A DNA stretch of 64,000 nt, from contig NZ_JAHYCA010000001.1 of assembly GCF_019430905.1 (NCBI RefSeq), positions 62,001 to 126,000 on the forward strand, given 5' to 3'. A program made the position numbers and the translations under genes. Under the pieces are notes generated by a model that was given only the letters and a program-made list of their open reading frames with translations, did not search any database and had not been told where the DNA came from. The stretch is from Billgrantia antri. GTDB lineage: Bacteria > Pseudomonadota > Gammaproteobacteria > Pseudomonadales > Halomonadaceae. Below, piece by piece: positions 54,602 to 64,000 of the stretch (its first letter is position 1; every line of letters starts with the position of its first letter).

Positions 54602-55641
54602 GACAGCACCCCGACGCCTTGCCATCCTTGGCGCACCGCCTCGACTTCCACGCTTGCCGCACCGAAGCGCCACTCGGCATTGGCGAGCGTCAGGCCGGCA
54701 AAGGCGACGAAGTCGCTGTCCTGGAGGAGACGGGGATCGACCAGGGTGTCGTACCAGATCCGGCCGGCCCGCTCCCAGGCATGGCCACCCAGTGCCATGG
54801 CCACAAGGTGAAAGGCCCGGTTGGGAATGCCCGAGTTGATGTGCACCCCGCCGTTGTCCGCCTCGGTGACCACAAAGGCCTCCATGTGGCCGGGCTGCGG
54901 GTCGCGCCCCAGCAGCGGGTCGTCGTAGGCGCTACCCGGCTTTGCCATGGAGCGCAGCGCCCGGCCGTCAATCTGCTCAGTGAACAACCCTTCGCCGATC
55001 AGCCAGTCCGCCTCGTCGACGCGCTGTCCCAGTTCAAGCTGCTTGGCCAGGCTGCCGAACACGTCGCACAGCGACTCGTTCAGCGCGCCTGATTGCCCTA
55101 CGTAAGCCAGCGCGGCTTCATGCTGAATGACTCCATGGCTCAATTCATGGGCAATGATATCCAGCGCGACGGTGAAGCGGTTGAACAGTTCGCCGTCGCC
55201 ATCGCCGAACACCATCTGGCGGCCGTCCCAGAAGGCGTTCTCGTAGTCCTGGCCATAGTGCACCGTGGCCAGTAGTGCCATGCCGTCCCCGTCGATGGAA
55301 TGGCGCTCAAAGGCCTCCCAGAAGAGCCGATAGGTCGCTCCCAGGCCTTGGTAGGCCTCGTCGACGGCCGGGTCGCCGCTGTCTACCTGCCCTTCGCGCC
55401 TCACCAGCCTGCCGGGCAGAACCTGCTGCTGCTCGGCGGAATAGACGTAGCGGGCCGGCTCGCCGCGTCGGGCACTGCCCGACGGCAGGGCCACGGCACC
55501 TGCACGAGCTCGAAACCGACCGTCGGCCAACAGGGTGTGCCGAGCACATTCGCTCAGGCGGGACGAGCCAGCGCTGGCGATACGCTCGAGCAGGTAGGGG
55601 GGTAGAAAATGTCTGTCACCGGCAGCTGGCAAGTCGGTCAT
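54598..55641 (-). CDS. Protealysin-like M4 metallopeptidase
   Basis: 347 residues from the ATG at 55639-55641 (GGAGAGG upstream). There is no signal peptide; instead a short propeptide carries FLPPYLLERIA (12-22), the PPxxL-type motif of protealysin precursors. Catalytic zinc site HELSH (165-169, Glu166 catalytic), third ligand Glu189 in ALNESLCDVFG, and a later active-site His in NGGVHINSGIPN. Protealysins act on cytoskeletal and outer-membrane proteins in Serratia; the role here is unknown. Its inhibitor gene follows with a 4-base overlap. Confidence 0.9.
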   Translation of the reverse strand: MTDLPAAGDRHFLPPYLLERIASAGSSRLSECARHTLLADGRFRARAGAVALPSGSARRGEPARYVYSAEQQQVLPGRLVRREGQVDSGDPAVDEAYQGLGATYRLFWEAFERHSIDGDGMALLATVHYGQDYENAFWDGRQMVFGDGDGELFNRFTVALDIIAHELSHGVIQHEAALAYVGQSGALNESLCDVFGSLAKQLELGQRVDEADWLIGEGLFTEQIDGRALRSMAKPGSAYDDPLLGRDPQPGHMEAFVVTEADNGGVHINSGIPNRAFHLVAMALGGHAWERAGRIWYDTLVDPRLLQDSDFVAFAGLTLANAEWRFGAASVEVEAVRQGWQGVGVLS

Positions 55642-55709
55642 CCGTTTCCTCTCCTTCGCACCATGCGGCTCGCCCATCGAGCCCGGTTGATGAGAGCATA
55701 GCGAAAAAC

Positions 55710-56549
55710 CTACCGCTCACGCCGCTCCAGCATCGTCTCCATGCGTGACAACTGGTCGCGCAGTTGGCGCACGTCGTCGCGCAGGCCGTGCAGCTCGGCC
55801 GCCTCCCCTTCGCCACTCTCCAACTGGACCTGGATGCTCTCCTTCTGCATCACGTCGAGCACGATGCCGATCATCATGTTGAGAAAGATGAAGGCGTTGA
55901 GAAAAATGAAGGTGAGAAAGAAGATCCAGGCGTAGGGGTAGTGCTCCATGGTGGGATAGAGCACCGCCGTAGCCCAACTCTCGAAGGTGGCGACCTGGAA
56001 CAGCGTCAGCATGGCCAGCGAGATGTTGCCCCACAGGCGCTCGTCGACGCCACTGAACAGGAAGCTGCCGATCGCCGCGTAGATGTAGAAGATGATGAAC
56101 ATCAGCAACGCCACGTAGCCCATCCGCGGGATCGACTTGAACAGCGCCGCGATCAGCATGCGCAGCTCGGGGATCATCGACACCAGGCGCAGCACGCGGA
56201 AGATGCGCAACAGCCGCGCCAGCAACACCATCTCGGAATCGTCCATCGGGATCAGGCTGGCGGTGACGATCAGGAAGTCGAAGACGTTCCAGCCGCGCCT
56301 GAAGAAATCGCGCAGGCGGCGCTCCGCCGCCATGCGAATCAGGATCTCCACCAGGAAAAATACCGTCACTCCCACGTCGAGCAGCAGCAGCCACTCCTGA
56401 AACGGGCTGACCTCCTGCTCGTAGGTCTTGGCGCCAATCAGCAGCGCCGAGAGCACGATGATCGCAATCACCGTGAATTCGAAGATCTTGTTGGCGCGCA
56501 GCCGCTCGAAGCGGTCGCGCCAAGTACCGAAGGAAGCGCTCATGGACAT
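55710..56549 (-). CDS. Bacterial voltage-gated sodium-channel-like ion transporter
   Basis: 279 residues, one six-helix subunit with four forming a channel. The S4 voltage sensor has arginines every third residue (R112, R115, R118, R121 in LLRIFRVLRL). The pore loop TLFQVATFESWATAV has the filter TFESWA (188-193); BacNav channels usually have TLESWA/S, so the key Glu190 is kept but Leu is Phe. The C-terminus is a four-helix coiled coil (ELHGLRDDVRQLRDQLSRMETML). It could serve Na+-driven motility or pH responses in a halophile (inference). Two later in-frame ATGs make the start uncertain by two codons. Confidence 0.88.
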   Translation of the reverse strand: MSMSASFGTWRDRFERLRANKIFEFTVIAIIVLSALLIGAKTYEQEVSPFQEWLLLLDVGVTVFFLVEILIRMAAERRLRDFFRRGWNVFDFLIVTASLIPMDDSEMVLLARLLRIFRVLRLVSMIPELRMLIAALFKSIPRMGYVALLMFIIFYIYAAIGSFLFSGVDERLWGNISLAMLTLFQVATFESWATAVLYPTMEHYPYAWIFFLTFIFLNAFIFLNMMIGIVLDVMQKESIQVQLESGEGEAAELHGLRDDVRQLRDQLSRMETMLERRER

Positions 56550-56785
56550 TCTCGTAAGCACGCTCTATGGAAGACGACTTCGTTGCCATTCGACGGGCAT
56601 GCGGCACGCCCCATCGCCATGGCGGAGCGATGGTATCACGAGCGTGAAGCCCGACATGCCCATCACGAACGGCAACACCGGACGTTACGACAGCGAAACC
56701 TTTATTCACGCTCCCCGCCTTGTCCAGTCGGTCGCAGCCTGCCTACCTTCAAGTCATCACGTGCATGGGAAAAGGAGTTCGGTAC

Positions 56786-57640
56786 ATGAGCGAAGAGAAG
56801 CAACCTCCTCAGGAGCAAGCCCATCAGCCCGGCGCCGAGTACAAGATGGATCCGCAACCGGAGTACATCCGCGAGAGCTACCGCGGAGCCGACAAGCTCA
56901 AGGACAAGGTGGCGATCATCACCGGCGGCGATAGCGGCATCGGGCGTGCCGTGGCGGTGCACTACGCCCGCGAGGGCGCCGACTGTGTCATCGCACATCT
57001 GGAGGAAGATACCGACGCCCGCGACACGCAATCCCTGATCGAAGCGGAAGGACGCCGCTGCGTGGTGCTCAGGGGCGACGTCGGCGAGCCATCATTCTGC
57101 CAGGAGATCGTCGCCAGGACGCTCGAGACATTCGGCAAGCTCAACATCGTGGTGCACAACTCGGCCGAACAGTATGACTGGGACGACATCACCGACATCC
57201 CCGACGAGCAGATCCAGCGCACCTTCCAGACCAACGTGTTCAGCCATTTCTACCTGACCAAGGCGGCCCTGCCCCATATGCACGAGGGCGACACGATCAT
57301 CTGCACGTCGTCGATCAACGCCTTCAAGGGCAACCCGAGCCTGATCGACTATACCGCCACCAAGGGTGCGATCCAGGGACTGGTGCGCTCGCTGGCGGTG
57401 CCGCTGGCCGAAAAAGGGATTCGAGTCAATGCGGTAGCGCCGGGGCCGGTGTGGACGCCGCTGATCCCGGCCAGTTTTCCGGCCGAGAAGGTCGCCTCCT
57501 TCGGCGGCCAGGTGCCGATGAACCGTGCCGGTCAGCCCTCCGAGATGGGGCCGGCCTACGTCTACCTGGCCTGCGAGGAATCTTCCTACATGAGCGGCCA
57601 GACGCTGCATCTCAATGGCGGCGTAGTGCTGAATACCTGA
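56786..57640 (+). CDS. SDR-family oxidoreductase (YghA/stress-type)
   Basis: 284 residues from the ATG at 56786 (AAGGAG upstream). A hydrophilic N-terminal arm (PQPEYIRESYRGADKLKDK) precedes the NAD(P) motif VAIITGGDSGIGRAVA (TGxxxGIG), then HNSAEQY, catalytic Ser in CTSSINAF, and YTATKGA (YxxxK). The long N-terminus and overall layout fit the YghA group of general-stress SDRs. The substrate is unknown; aldehydes or sugars are possible. Divergent from the ion-channel gene. Confidence 0.9.
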   Translation: MSEEKQPPQEQAHQPGAEYKMDPQPEYIRESYRGADKLKDKVAIITGGDSGIGRAVAVHYAREGADCVIAHLEEDTDARDTQSLIEAEGRRCVVLRGDVGEPSFCQEIVARTLETFGKLNIVVHNSAEQYDWDDITDIPDEQIQRTFQTNVFSHFYLTKAALPHMHEGDTIICTSSINAFKGNPSLIDYTATKGAIQGLVRSLAVPLAEKGIRVNAVAPGPVWTPLIPASFPAEKVASFGGQVPMNRAGQPSEMGPAYVYLACEESSYMSGQTLHLNGGVVLNT

Positions 57641-57678
57641 CGCCAATTGGAAGAGCACCTGAAGCTCACGTTAAAGCG

Positions 57679-57707
57679 CGACGCCCGCCTCCTGGAGGCG
57701 GGCGTCG
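57679..57707. terminator. Hairpin terminator between SDR and TIGR02647 genes
   Basis: CGACGCCCGCCT and AGGCGGGCGTCG form a 12-bp stem with a five-base loop (CCTGG), about 40 bases after the SDR stop and 27 bases after the leftward gene's end. No T-run on the plus strand, so efficiency is uncertain. Confidence 0.6.
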
Positions 57708-57733
57708 TCATGTGGTACCAGAACCCTAGCCGT

Positions 57734-57994
57734 TCAAGTGGTCAGTTCGGCCGGATCGAGAAGCCCGGCGAGTTCCTGGGCATGCAGGGCCGCCTCGCGC
57801 CCAAGCGGCGTCAGATAGCCGCCGTCGGCCTGGGTCACCAGGCCCTTTTCATGCAGCCGCCGTGCGGCGGCAACCGCGCTCGCCTCGGCGCTACCGGCAT
57901 GCACTTTTAGGCCTTCCTGGGTGGTATCGAGATTGTAGAGACAAAGCAGGTTCATCTCTTCCAGCAGTTCGGCGGAGAAATGCGCTTGGGCCAT
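57734..57994 (-). CDS. TIGR02647 family small protein
   Basis: 86 residues from the ATG at 57992-57994, which has GGAGGT four bases upstream; longer frames lack a site. FSAELLEEMNLLCLYNLDTTQEGLKVH and RRLHEKGLVTQADGGYLTPLGREAA are characteristic of this family, found mainly in Pseudomonas-like gammaproteobacteria. The second half looks like a winged-helix end (RLxEKGLVxxxDGGYLTxLG), so nucleic-acid binding is possible but not established. Lies 83 bases after serB and in the same direction. Confidence 0.85.
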   Translation of the reverse strand: MAQAHFSAELLEEMNLLCLYNLDTTQEGLKVHAGSAEASAVAAARRLHEKGLVTQADGGYLTPLGREAALHAQELAGLLDPAELTT

Positions 57995-58077
57995 GGCGAC
58001 CTCCAGTTCGATGGGATCCTTCGAAGGTACGCCACTTGCTTTCGCTGCACCACTACTCGCTGCACCACCACTCTCGA

Positions 58078-59298
58078 TCAACCTGCCAGGCTGTCGTCTT
58101 CCAGATCGCCCTCACGATAGCCCATCAGGTAGAGCACGGCATCGATCCCCAGGGTCGAGATCGACTGGCGTGCCTGGCTGCGCACCAGCGGCTTGGCACG
58201 GAAGGCGATACCGAGCCCGGCAGCGGCGAGCATCTTGAGGTCGTTGGCGCCGTCGCCCACGGCAATGGTCTGCTCCATGGTCAGCCCCTCACGGGCGGCG
58301 ATCTCGCGCAGCAGCTCGGCCTTGCGGCTGGCGTCCAGGATCGGCTCGCGAACCTCGCCGGTGACCTGGCCGTTCTCGATCACCAGTTCATTGGCATGAA
58401 CCTCGTCGAAGCCGAGCTTCTCCTGCAGGTGACGGGCGAAGTAGGTGAAACCGCCGGAAAGGATGGCGGTACGGTAGCCCAGCCGCTTCAGGTGCTTCAT
58501 CAGCCGCTCGACGCCATCCATCAGCGGCAACTCCTCGGCGATCTCGGCAAGCACCGCTTCGTCGAGGCCCTTGAGCTTGGCCATGCGCTCGCGGAAGCTC
58601 TGCTGGAAGTCGAGTTCGCCGCGCATGGCACGTTCGGTGACCGCCGCCACGTCCTCGTAGACACCGTGGCGCCGCGCCAGCTCGTCGATCACCTCGGCCT
58701 GGATCAGGGTCGAGTCCATGTCGAAGCAGACCAGGCGACGATGGCGGCGCCAGATCGAGTCCTCCTGGATGGCGATGTCGACCCCGTGCATGGCCCCCAA
58801 TGCCAGCGCCTTCTCGCGCAGGCTGTCGAGGTCGACTTCCTCGCCACGCAGCCAGCACTCTACGCAGGCACCGAACGCCGGCACGCCACCATCCAGCGGT
58901 TCGCGACCGGAGAGGCGGTGGATCAGCTCCACGGTGAGGCCGTGCTCGGCGGTGAGCGCACCGACTTCGGCCAGGATACCGGCGGGTAGATGCGGCGCCA
59001 GCAGGGTCAGGATCAATCGCGGCTGGCTGGCATGAGCACTCCAGCGCTGGTAGTCCTCGGCGCTGACCTGGATCGCCTGGACGTCGAGGCCCAGGCTGTC
59101 TCCCGCCTCGTGAAGGGCCCCCTCCAGGTCACTGTCGCGGTCGAGCCCGACCAGCGCCTCGAGCGAGACCATGCCGAAAGTCACGCTCTGGTTGATATCG
59201 AGCAGCCGTGCGCCGCTGCGCGCCAGAGCCTGGCCCAGGCCGGCCAACTGGCCGGGTCGTGCCGCGCCGGTGGCGCGAATCAGCAGTCGTCGTGTCAT
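58078..59298 (-). CDS. serB: Phosphoserine phosphatase
   Basis: 406 residues: an N-terminal ACT-domain pair (about 1-180) and a C-terminal HAD phosphatase. [16 protein letters not shown] gives the nucleophile Asp and general acid; [10 protein letters not shown] the Ser/Thr motif; [21 protein letters not shown] the metal-binding Asp. It dephosphorylates 3-phosphoserine to serine. The ACT extension is typical of the Pseudomonas-type enzyme and suggests amino-acid regulation. It overlaps parC by four bases (ATGA). Confidence 0.97.
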   Translation of the reverse strand: MTRRLLIRATGAARPGQLAGLGQALARSGARLLDINQSVTFGMVSLEALVGLDRDSDLEGALHEAGDSLGLDVQAIQVSAEDYQRWSAHASQPRLILTLLAPHLPAGILAEVGALTAEHGLTVELIHRLSGREPLDGGVPAFGACVECWLRGEEVDLDSLREKALALGAMHGVDIAIQEDSIWRRHRRLVCFDMDSTLIQAEVIDELARRHGVYEDVAAVTERAMRGELDFQQSFRERMAKLKGLDEAVLAEIAEELPLMDGVERLMKHLKRLGYRTAILSGGFTYFARHLQEKLGFDEVHANELVIENGQVTGEVREPILDASRKAELLREIAAREGLTMEQTIAVGDGANDLKMLAAAGLGIAFRAKPLVRSQARQSISTLGIDAVLYLMGYREGDLEDDSLAG

Positions 59299-61547
59299 TC
59301 CCCACTCTCCAGGCGATCCACCTTCTGCAGGCCGCGGGGCAGCTTGCTGCCACGACGGCCACGTTCGCCGCGATAATAGTCCAGATCGGCGTCCTTGAGG
59401 GTCAGGTGACGCTTGCCGGCATGAATGATCAGCGCCCCCCCTGCGGGCAACAGGGCAATATCGCGTACCAGTTCCTCGCGCCGGGCGGCACGCGCCCCGG
59501 GGATATCGATCATCTTGTTGCCCTTGCCCTTGGCCAGCTCGGGTAGTTGTTCCAGCGGGAACAGTAGCAGACGCCCCTCGTTGGAGACCGCCGCTACCCA
59601 GATGTCCTCACCCTCCGGTATCCGCACCGGCGCCATCACCCGGCAACCCTTGGGCACCGAGAGCACCGCCTTGCCCGACTTGTTCTTGCCGATCAGCTCA
59701 TCGAGCCTGGCCACGAAGCCGTAGCCGCCGTCGCTCGCGAGCAGGTAGCGGGTCTCGGGCGGGGCCAGCATCAACCCGGCCATGTGGGCACCCGCCACCA
59801 CATTGACTCGGCCGGTAACCGGCTCGCCCTGGCTACGGGCGCTGGGCAGGTTGTGCGCGGCCAGGGTATAGGCGCGGCCGGTGTCGTCGAGCAGCACCAG
59901 CGGCTGGTTGGTCTTGCCGCGCCCGGCCAGGGCGAAGCGGTCGCCGGACTTGTAGGAGAGCCCTTCCGGATCGATGTCGTGGCCCTTGGCAGCACGAATC
60001 CAGCCCTTCTCGGACAGCACCACCGTTATGGGATCGGCGCCCATCAGCTCGACCTCGGAGAGCGCCTTGGCCTCCTCGCGCTCGACGATAGGCGAACGAC
60101 GCTCGTCGCCGTGCTCGCGGGCCGCCTCGCGCAGTTCCTCCTCGATCAGGTCGGTGAGCTTGGCCTCGCTGCCGAGCAGCGCCTTGAGGCGCTTGCGCTC
60201 GGCTTCAAGCGCATCCTGCTCCCCGCGAATCTTCATTTCTTCGAGCTTGGCCAGGTGGCGCAGGCGCAGCTCGAGGATGGCCTCGGCCTGGCGGTCGGAG
60301 AGGCCGAAGGCAGACATCAGCGCGCTCTTGGGCTCGTCCTCCTCGCGGATGATGCGAATCACCTCGTCGATATTGAGGTAGGCGACGAGCAGGCCTTCGA
60401 GGATGTGCAAACGGTCCTCGACCTTGCCCAGGCGATGCTCCAGGCGCCGCCTCACCGTCTTGCGGCGGAAGCTGAGCCACTCGCCGAGCAGGTCCGGCAG
60501 TGGCATCACCCGCGGGCGGCCGTCGAGGCCGATGACGTTGAGGTTAACGCGAATGTTCTTCTCGAGGTCGGTAGTGGCGAACAGGTGCGCCATCATCGCC
60601 TCGATGTCGACGCGGTTGGAGCGCGGCTCGATCACCAGCCGGGTCGGTTCCTCGTGGGTCGACTCGTCGCGCAGGTCGTCCACCATGGGCAGCTTCTTGG
60701 CCTGCATCTGGGCGGCGATCTGCTCCAGCACCTTCGATCCGCTGACCTGGTAGGGCAGCGCGGTGACCACCACCTTGCCCTCCTCCATCACGTAGCGCGC
60801 GCGCAGCTTCACCGAGCCGCGGCCGCTCTCGTAGAGTTTGCGCAGGTCGTCGCGAGAGGTAATGATCTCGGCCGCGGTGGGGAAGTCCGGCGCCGGCAGG
60901 TGTTCAACCAGGTCGGCAGTCGTGGCCTCGGGATGGCGCAGCAGGTGGCAGGTGGCCTCGACCACCTCGTGCACGTTGTGCGGCGGAATGTCGGTGGCCA
61001 TGCCCACGGCGATGCCGGTGCCGCCATTGAGCAGCACATGGGGTAGGCGCGCCGGCAGCACCACCGGCTCGTTCATGGTGCCGTCGAAGTTGGGTGTCCA
61101 GTCGACGGTACCCTGGCCCAGCTCGGCGAGCAGCACCTCGGCAAACTTGGAAAGGCGCGATTCAGTGTAGCGCATCGCCGCGAACGACTTGGGATCGTCG
61201 GGGCTGCCCCAGTTGCCCTGGCCGTCCACCAGCGGGTAGCGGTAGCTGAACGGCTGAGCCATCAGCACCATCGCCTCGTAGCAGGCGCTGTCACCGTGGG
61301 GATGGAACTTGCCCAGCACGTCGCCGACGGTACGCGCCGACTTCTTGTACTTGGCGCTGGCGTTCAGCGCCAGCTCGCGCATGGCGTAGACGATGCGCCG
61401 CTGCACCGGCTTCATGCCGTCGCCGATGTGCGGCAGCGCCCGGTCGAGGATGACGTACATCGAGTAGTCGAGGTACGCCTTCTCGGTGTATTCGCGCAGC
61501 GAGAGGCGCTCGACGTCGCCCTCCGCCACCTGGATATCCATGGTCAT
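59295..61547 (-). CDS. parC: DNA topoisomerase IV subunit A
   Basis: 750 residues. Catalytic Tyr127 in [14 protein letters not shown] forms the DNA link. The quinolone region [13 protein letters not shown] keeps Ser87 and Glu91 (E. coli Ser80 and Glu84), so no common resistance substitution is present. The C-terminal region has the beta-pinwheel strands ([25 protein letters not shown]). It unlinks daughter chromosomes with ParE. Two ATGs two codons apart are possible starts. Confidence 0.97.
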   Translation of the reverse strand: MTMDIQVAEGDVERLSLREYTEKAYLDYSMYVILDRALPHIGDGMKPVQRRIVYAMRELALNASAKYKKSARTVGDVLGKFHPHGDSACYEAMVLMAQPFSYRYPLVDGQGNWGSPDDPKSFAAMRYTESRLSKFAEVLLAELGQGTVDWTPNFDGTMNEPVVLPARLPHVLLNGGTGIAVGMATDIPPHNVHEVVEATCHLLRHPEATTADLVEHLPAPDFPTAAEIITSRDDLRKLYESGRGSVKLRARYVMEEGKVVVTALPYQVSGSKVLEQIAAQMQAKKLPMVDDLRDESTHEEPTRLVIEPRSNRVDIEAMMAHLFATTDLEKNIRVNLNVIGLDGRPRVMPLPDLLGEWLSFRRKTVRRRLEHRLGKVEDRLHILEGLLVAYLNIDEVIRIIREEDEPKSALMSAFGLSDRQAEAILELRLRHLAKLEEMKIRGEQDALEAERKRLKALLGSEAKLTDLIEEELREAAREHGDERRSPIVEREEAKALSEVELMGADPITVVLSEKGWIRAAKGHDIDPEGLSYKSGDRFALAGRGKTNQPLVLLDDTGRAYTLAAHNLPSARSQGEPVTGRVNVVAGAHMAGLMLAPPETRYLLASDGGYGFVARLDELIGKNKSGKAVLSVPKGCRVMAPVRIPEGEDIWVAAVSNEGRLLLFPLEQLPELAKGKGNKMIDIPGARAARREELVRDIALLPAGGALIIHAGKRHLTLKDADLDYYRGERGRRGSKLPRGLQKVDRLESGE

Positions 61548-61620
61548 ACGATATGCCCTAGGTCAGGGTTCAATGTCTCTTGTTCCCACCGCGGCTATCC
61601 CGGCGCCGCTCGTCTTGGCG

Positions 61621-64000
<2,380 letters not shown>

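Overview
The window is a 64 kb, GC-rich, densely coded stretch of a gammaproteobacterial chromosome. Protein content and gene order (tsaE-amiB-mutL-miaA-hfq-hflX-hflK-hflC-hisZ-purA, an orn/rsgA pair followed by rhdA-psd, and yqiA-parE-parC-serB) fit the Halomonas/Oceanospirillales-Pseudomonas side of the class. I read it as a Halomonas-like halophile, but that is inference from gene content, not a phylogeny. I see no rRNA, convincing tRNA, insertion sequence, prophage or CRISPR array.

Layout. 1-17.7 kb is mixed housekeeping and accessory: the start of a transhydrogenase gene (pntA), htpG with a near-consensus heat-shock promoter, two overlapping hotdog thioesterases, a lytic transglycosylase, a LysE exporter, a cold-shock protein, an acidic lipoprotein, lemA with a decayed M48-peptidase partner, a CPA2 antiporter, pepN, a small heat-shock protein, yajQ and a RimK-like ligase. 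18.0-30.0 kb is an eight-gene exopolysaccharide locus. 30.1-46.3 kb holds the conserved purA...tsaE-nnr block, queG, orn and rsgA. 46.3-54.2 kb has rhdA-psd, the complete EF-P modification set (epmA, efp, epmB), an unknown membrane protein, and leuA behind a leucine leader peptide and attenuator. 54.2-64 kb has a protealysin-type M4 protease with its emfourin inhibitor, a BacNav-type ion channel, an SDR dehydrogenase, serB, parC, parE and the end of a yqiA-like esterase gene.

The most interesting region is 18.0-30.0 kb: a one-direction cluster ugd - alg8-like - alg44-like (PilZ) - PL14 lyase - PL5 lyase - algK-like (long Sel1-repeat lipoprotein) - second PL14 - second PL5. It resembles the alginate secretion machine, but the precursor gene encodes a UDP-glucose 6-dehydrogenase rather than the GDP-mannose dehydrogenase AlgD. 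Epimerase (AlgG), acetylation (AlgI/J/F), AlgX and AlgE genes are absent. Two complete PL14+PL5 pairs flank the AlgK-like gene. All five PL14 active-site residues and the four PL5 residues I could place are present in both copies. The simplest model is a c-di-GMP-controlled, synthase-dependent system that makes and trims a glucuronic-acid polymer rather than alginate. This is a hypothesis from sequence, not an established function.

Regulation visible in the DNA includes sigma-32 promoters for htpG and hsp20, a leucine attenuator upstream of leuA, several intrinsic terminators that separate converging genes, and two copies of an intergenic GGATG-centred dyad repeat.
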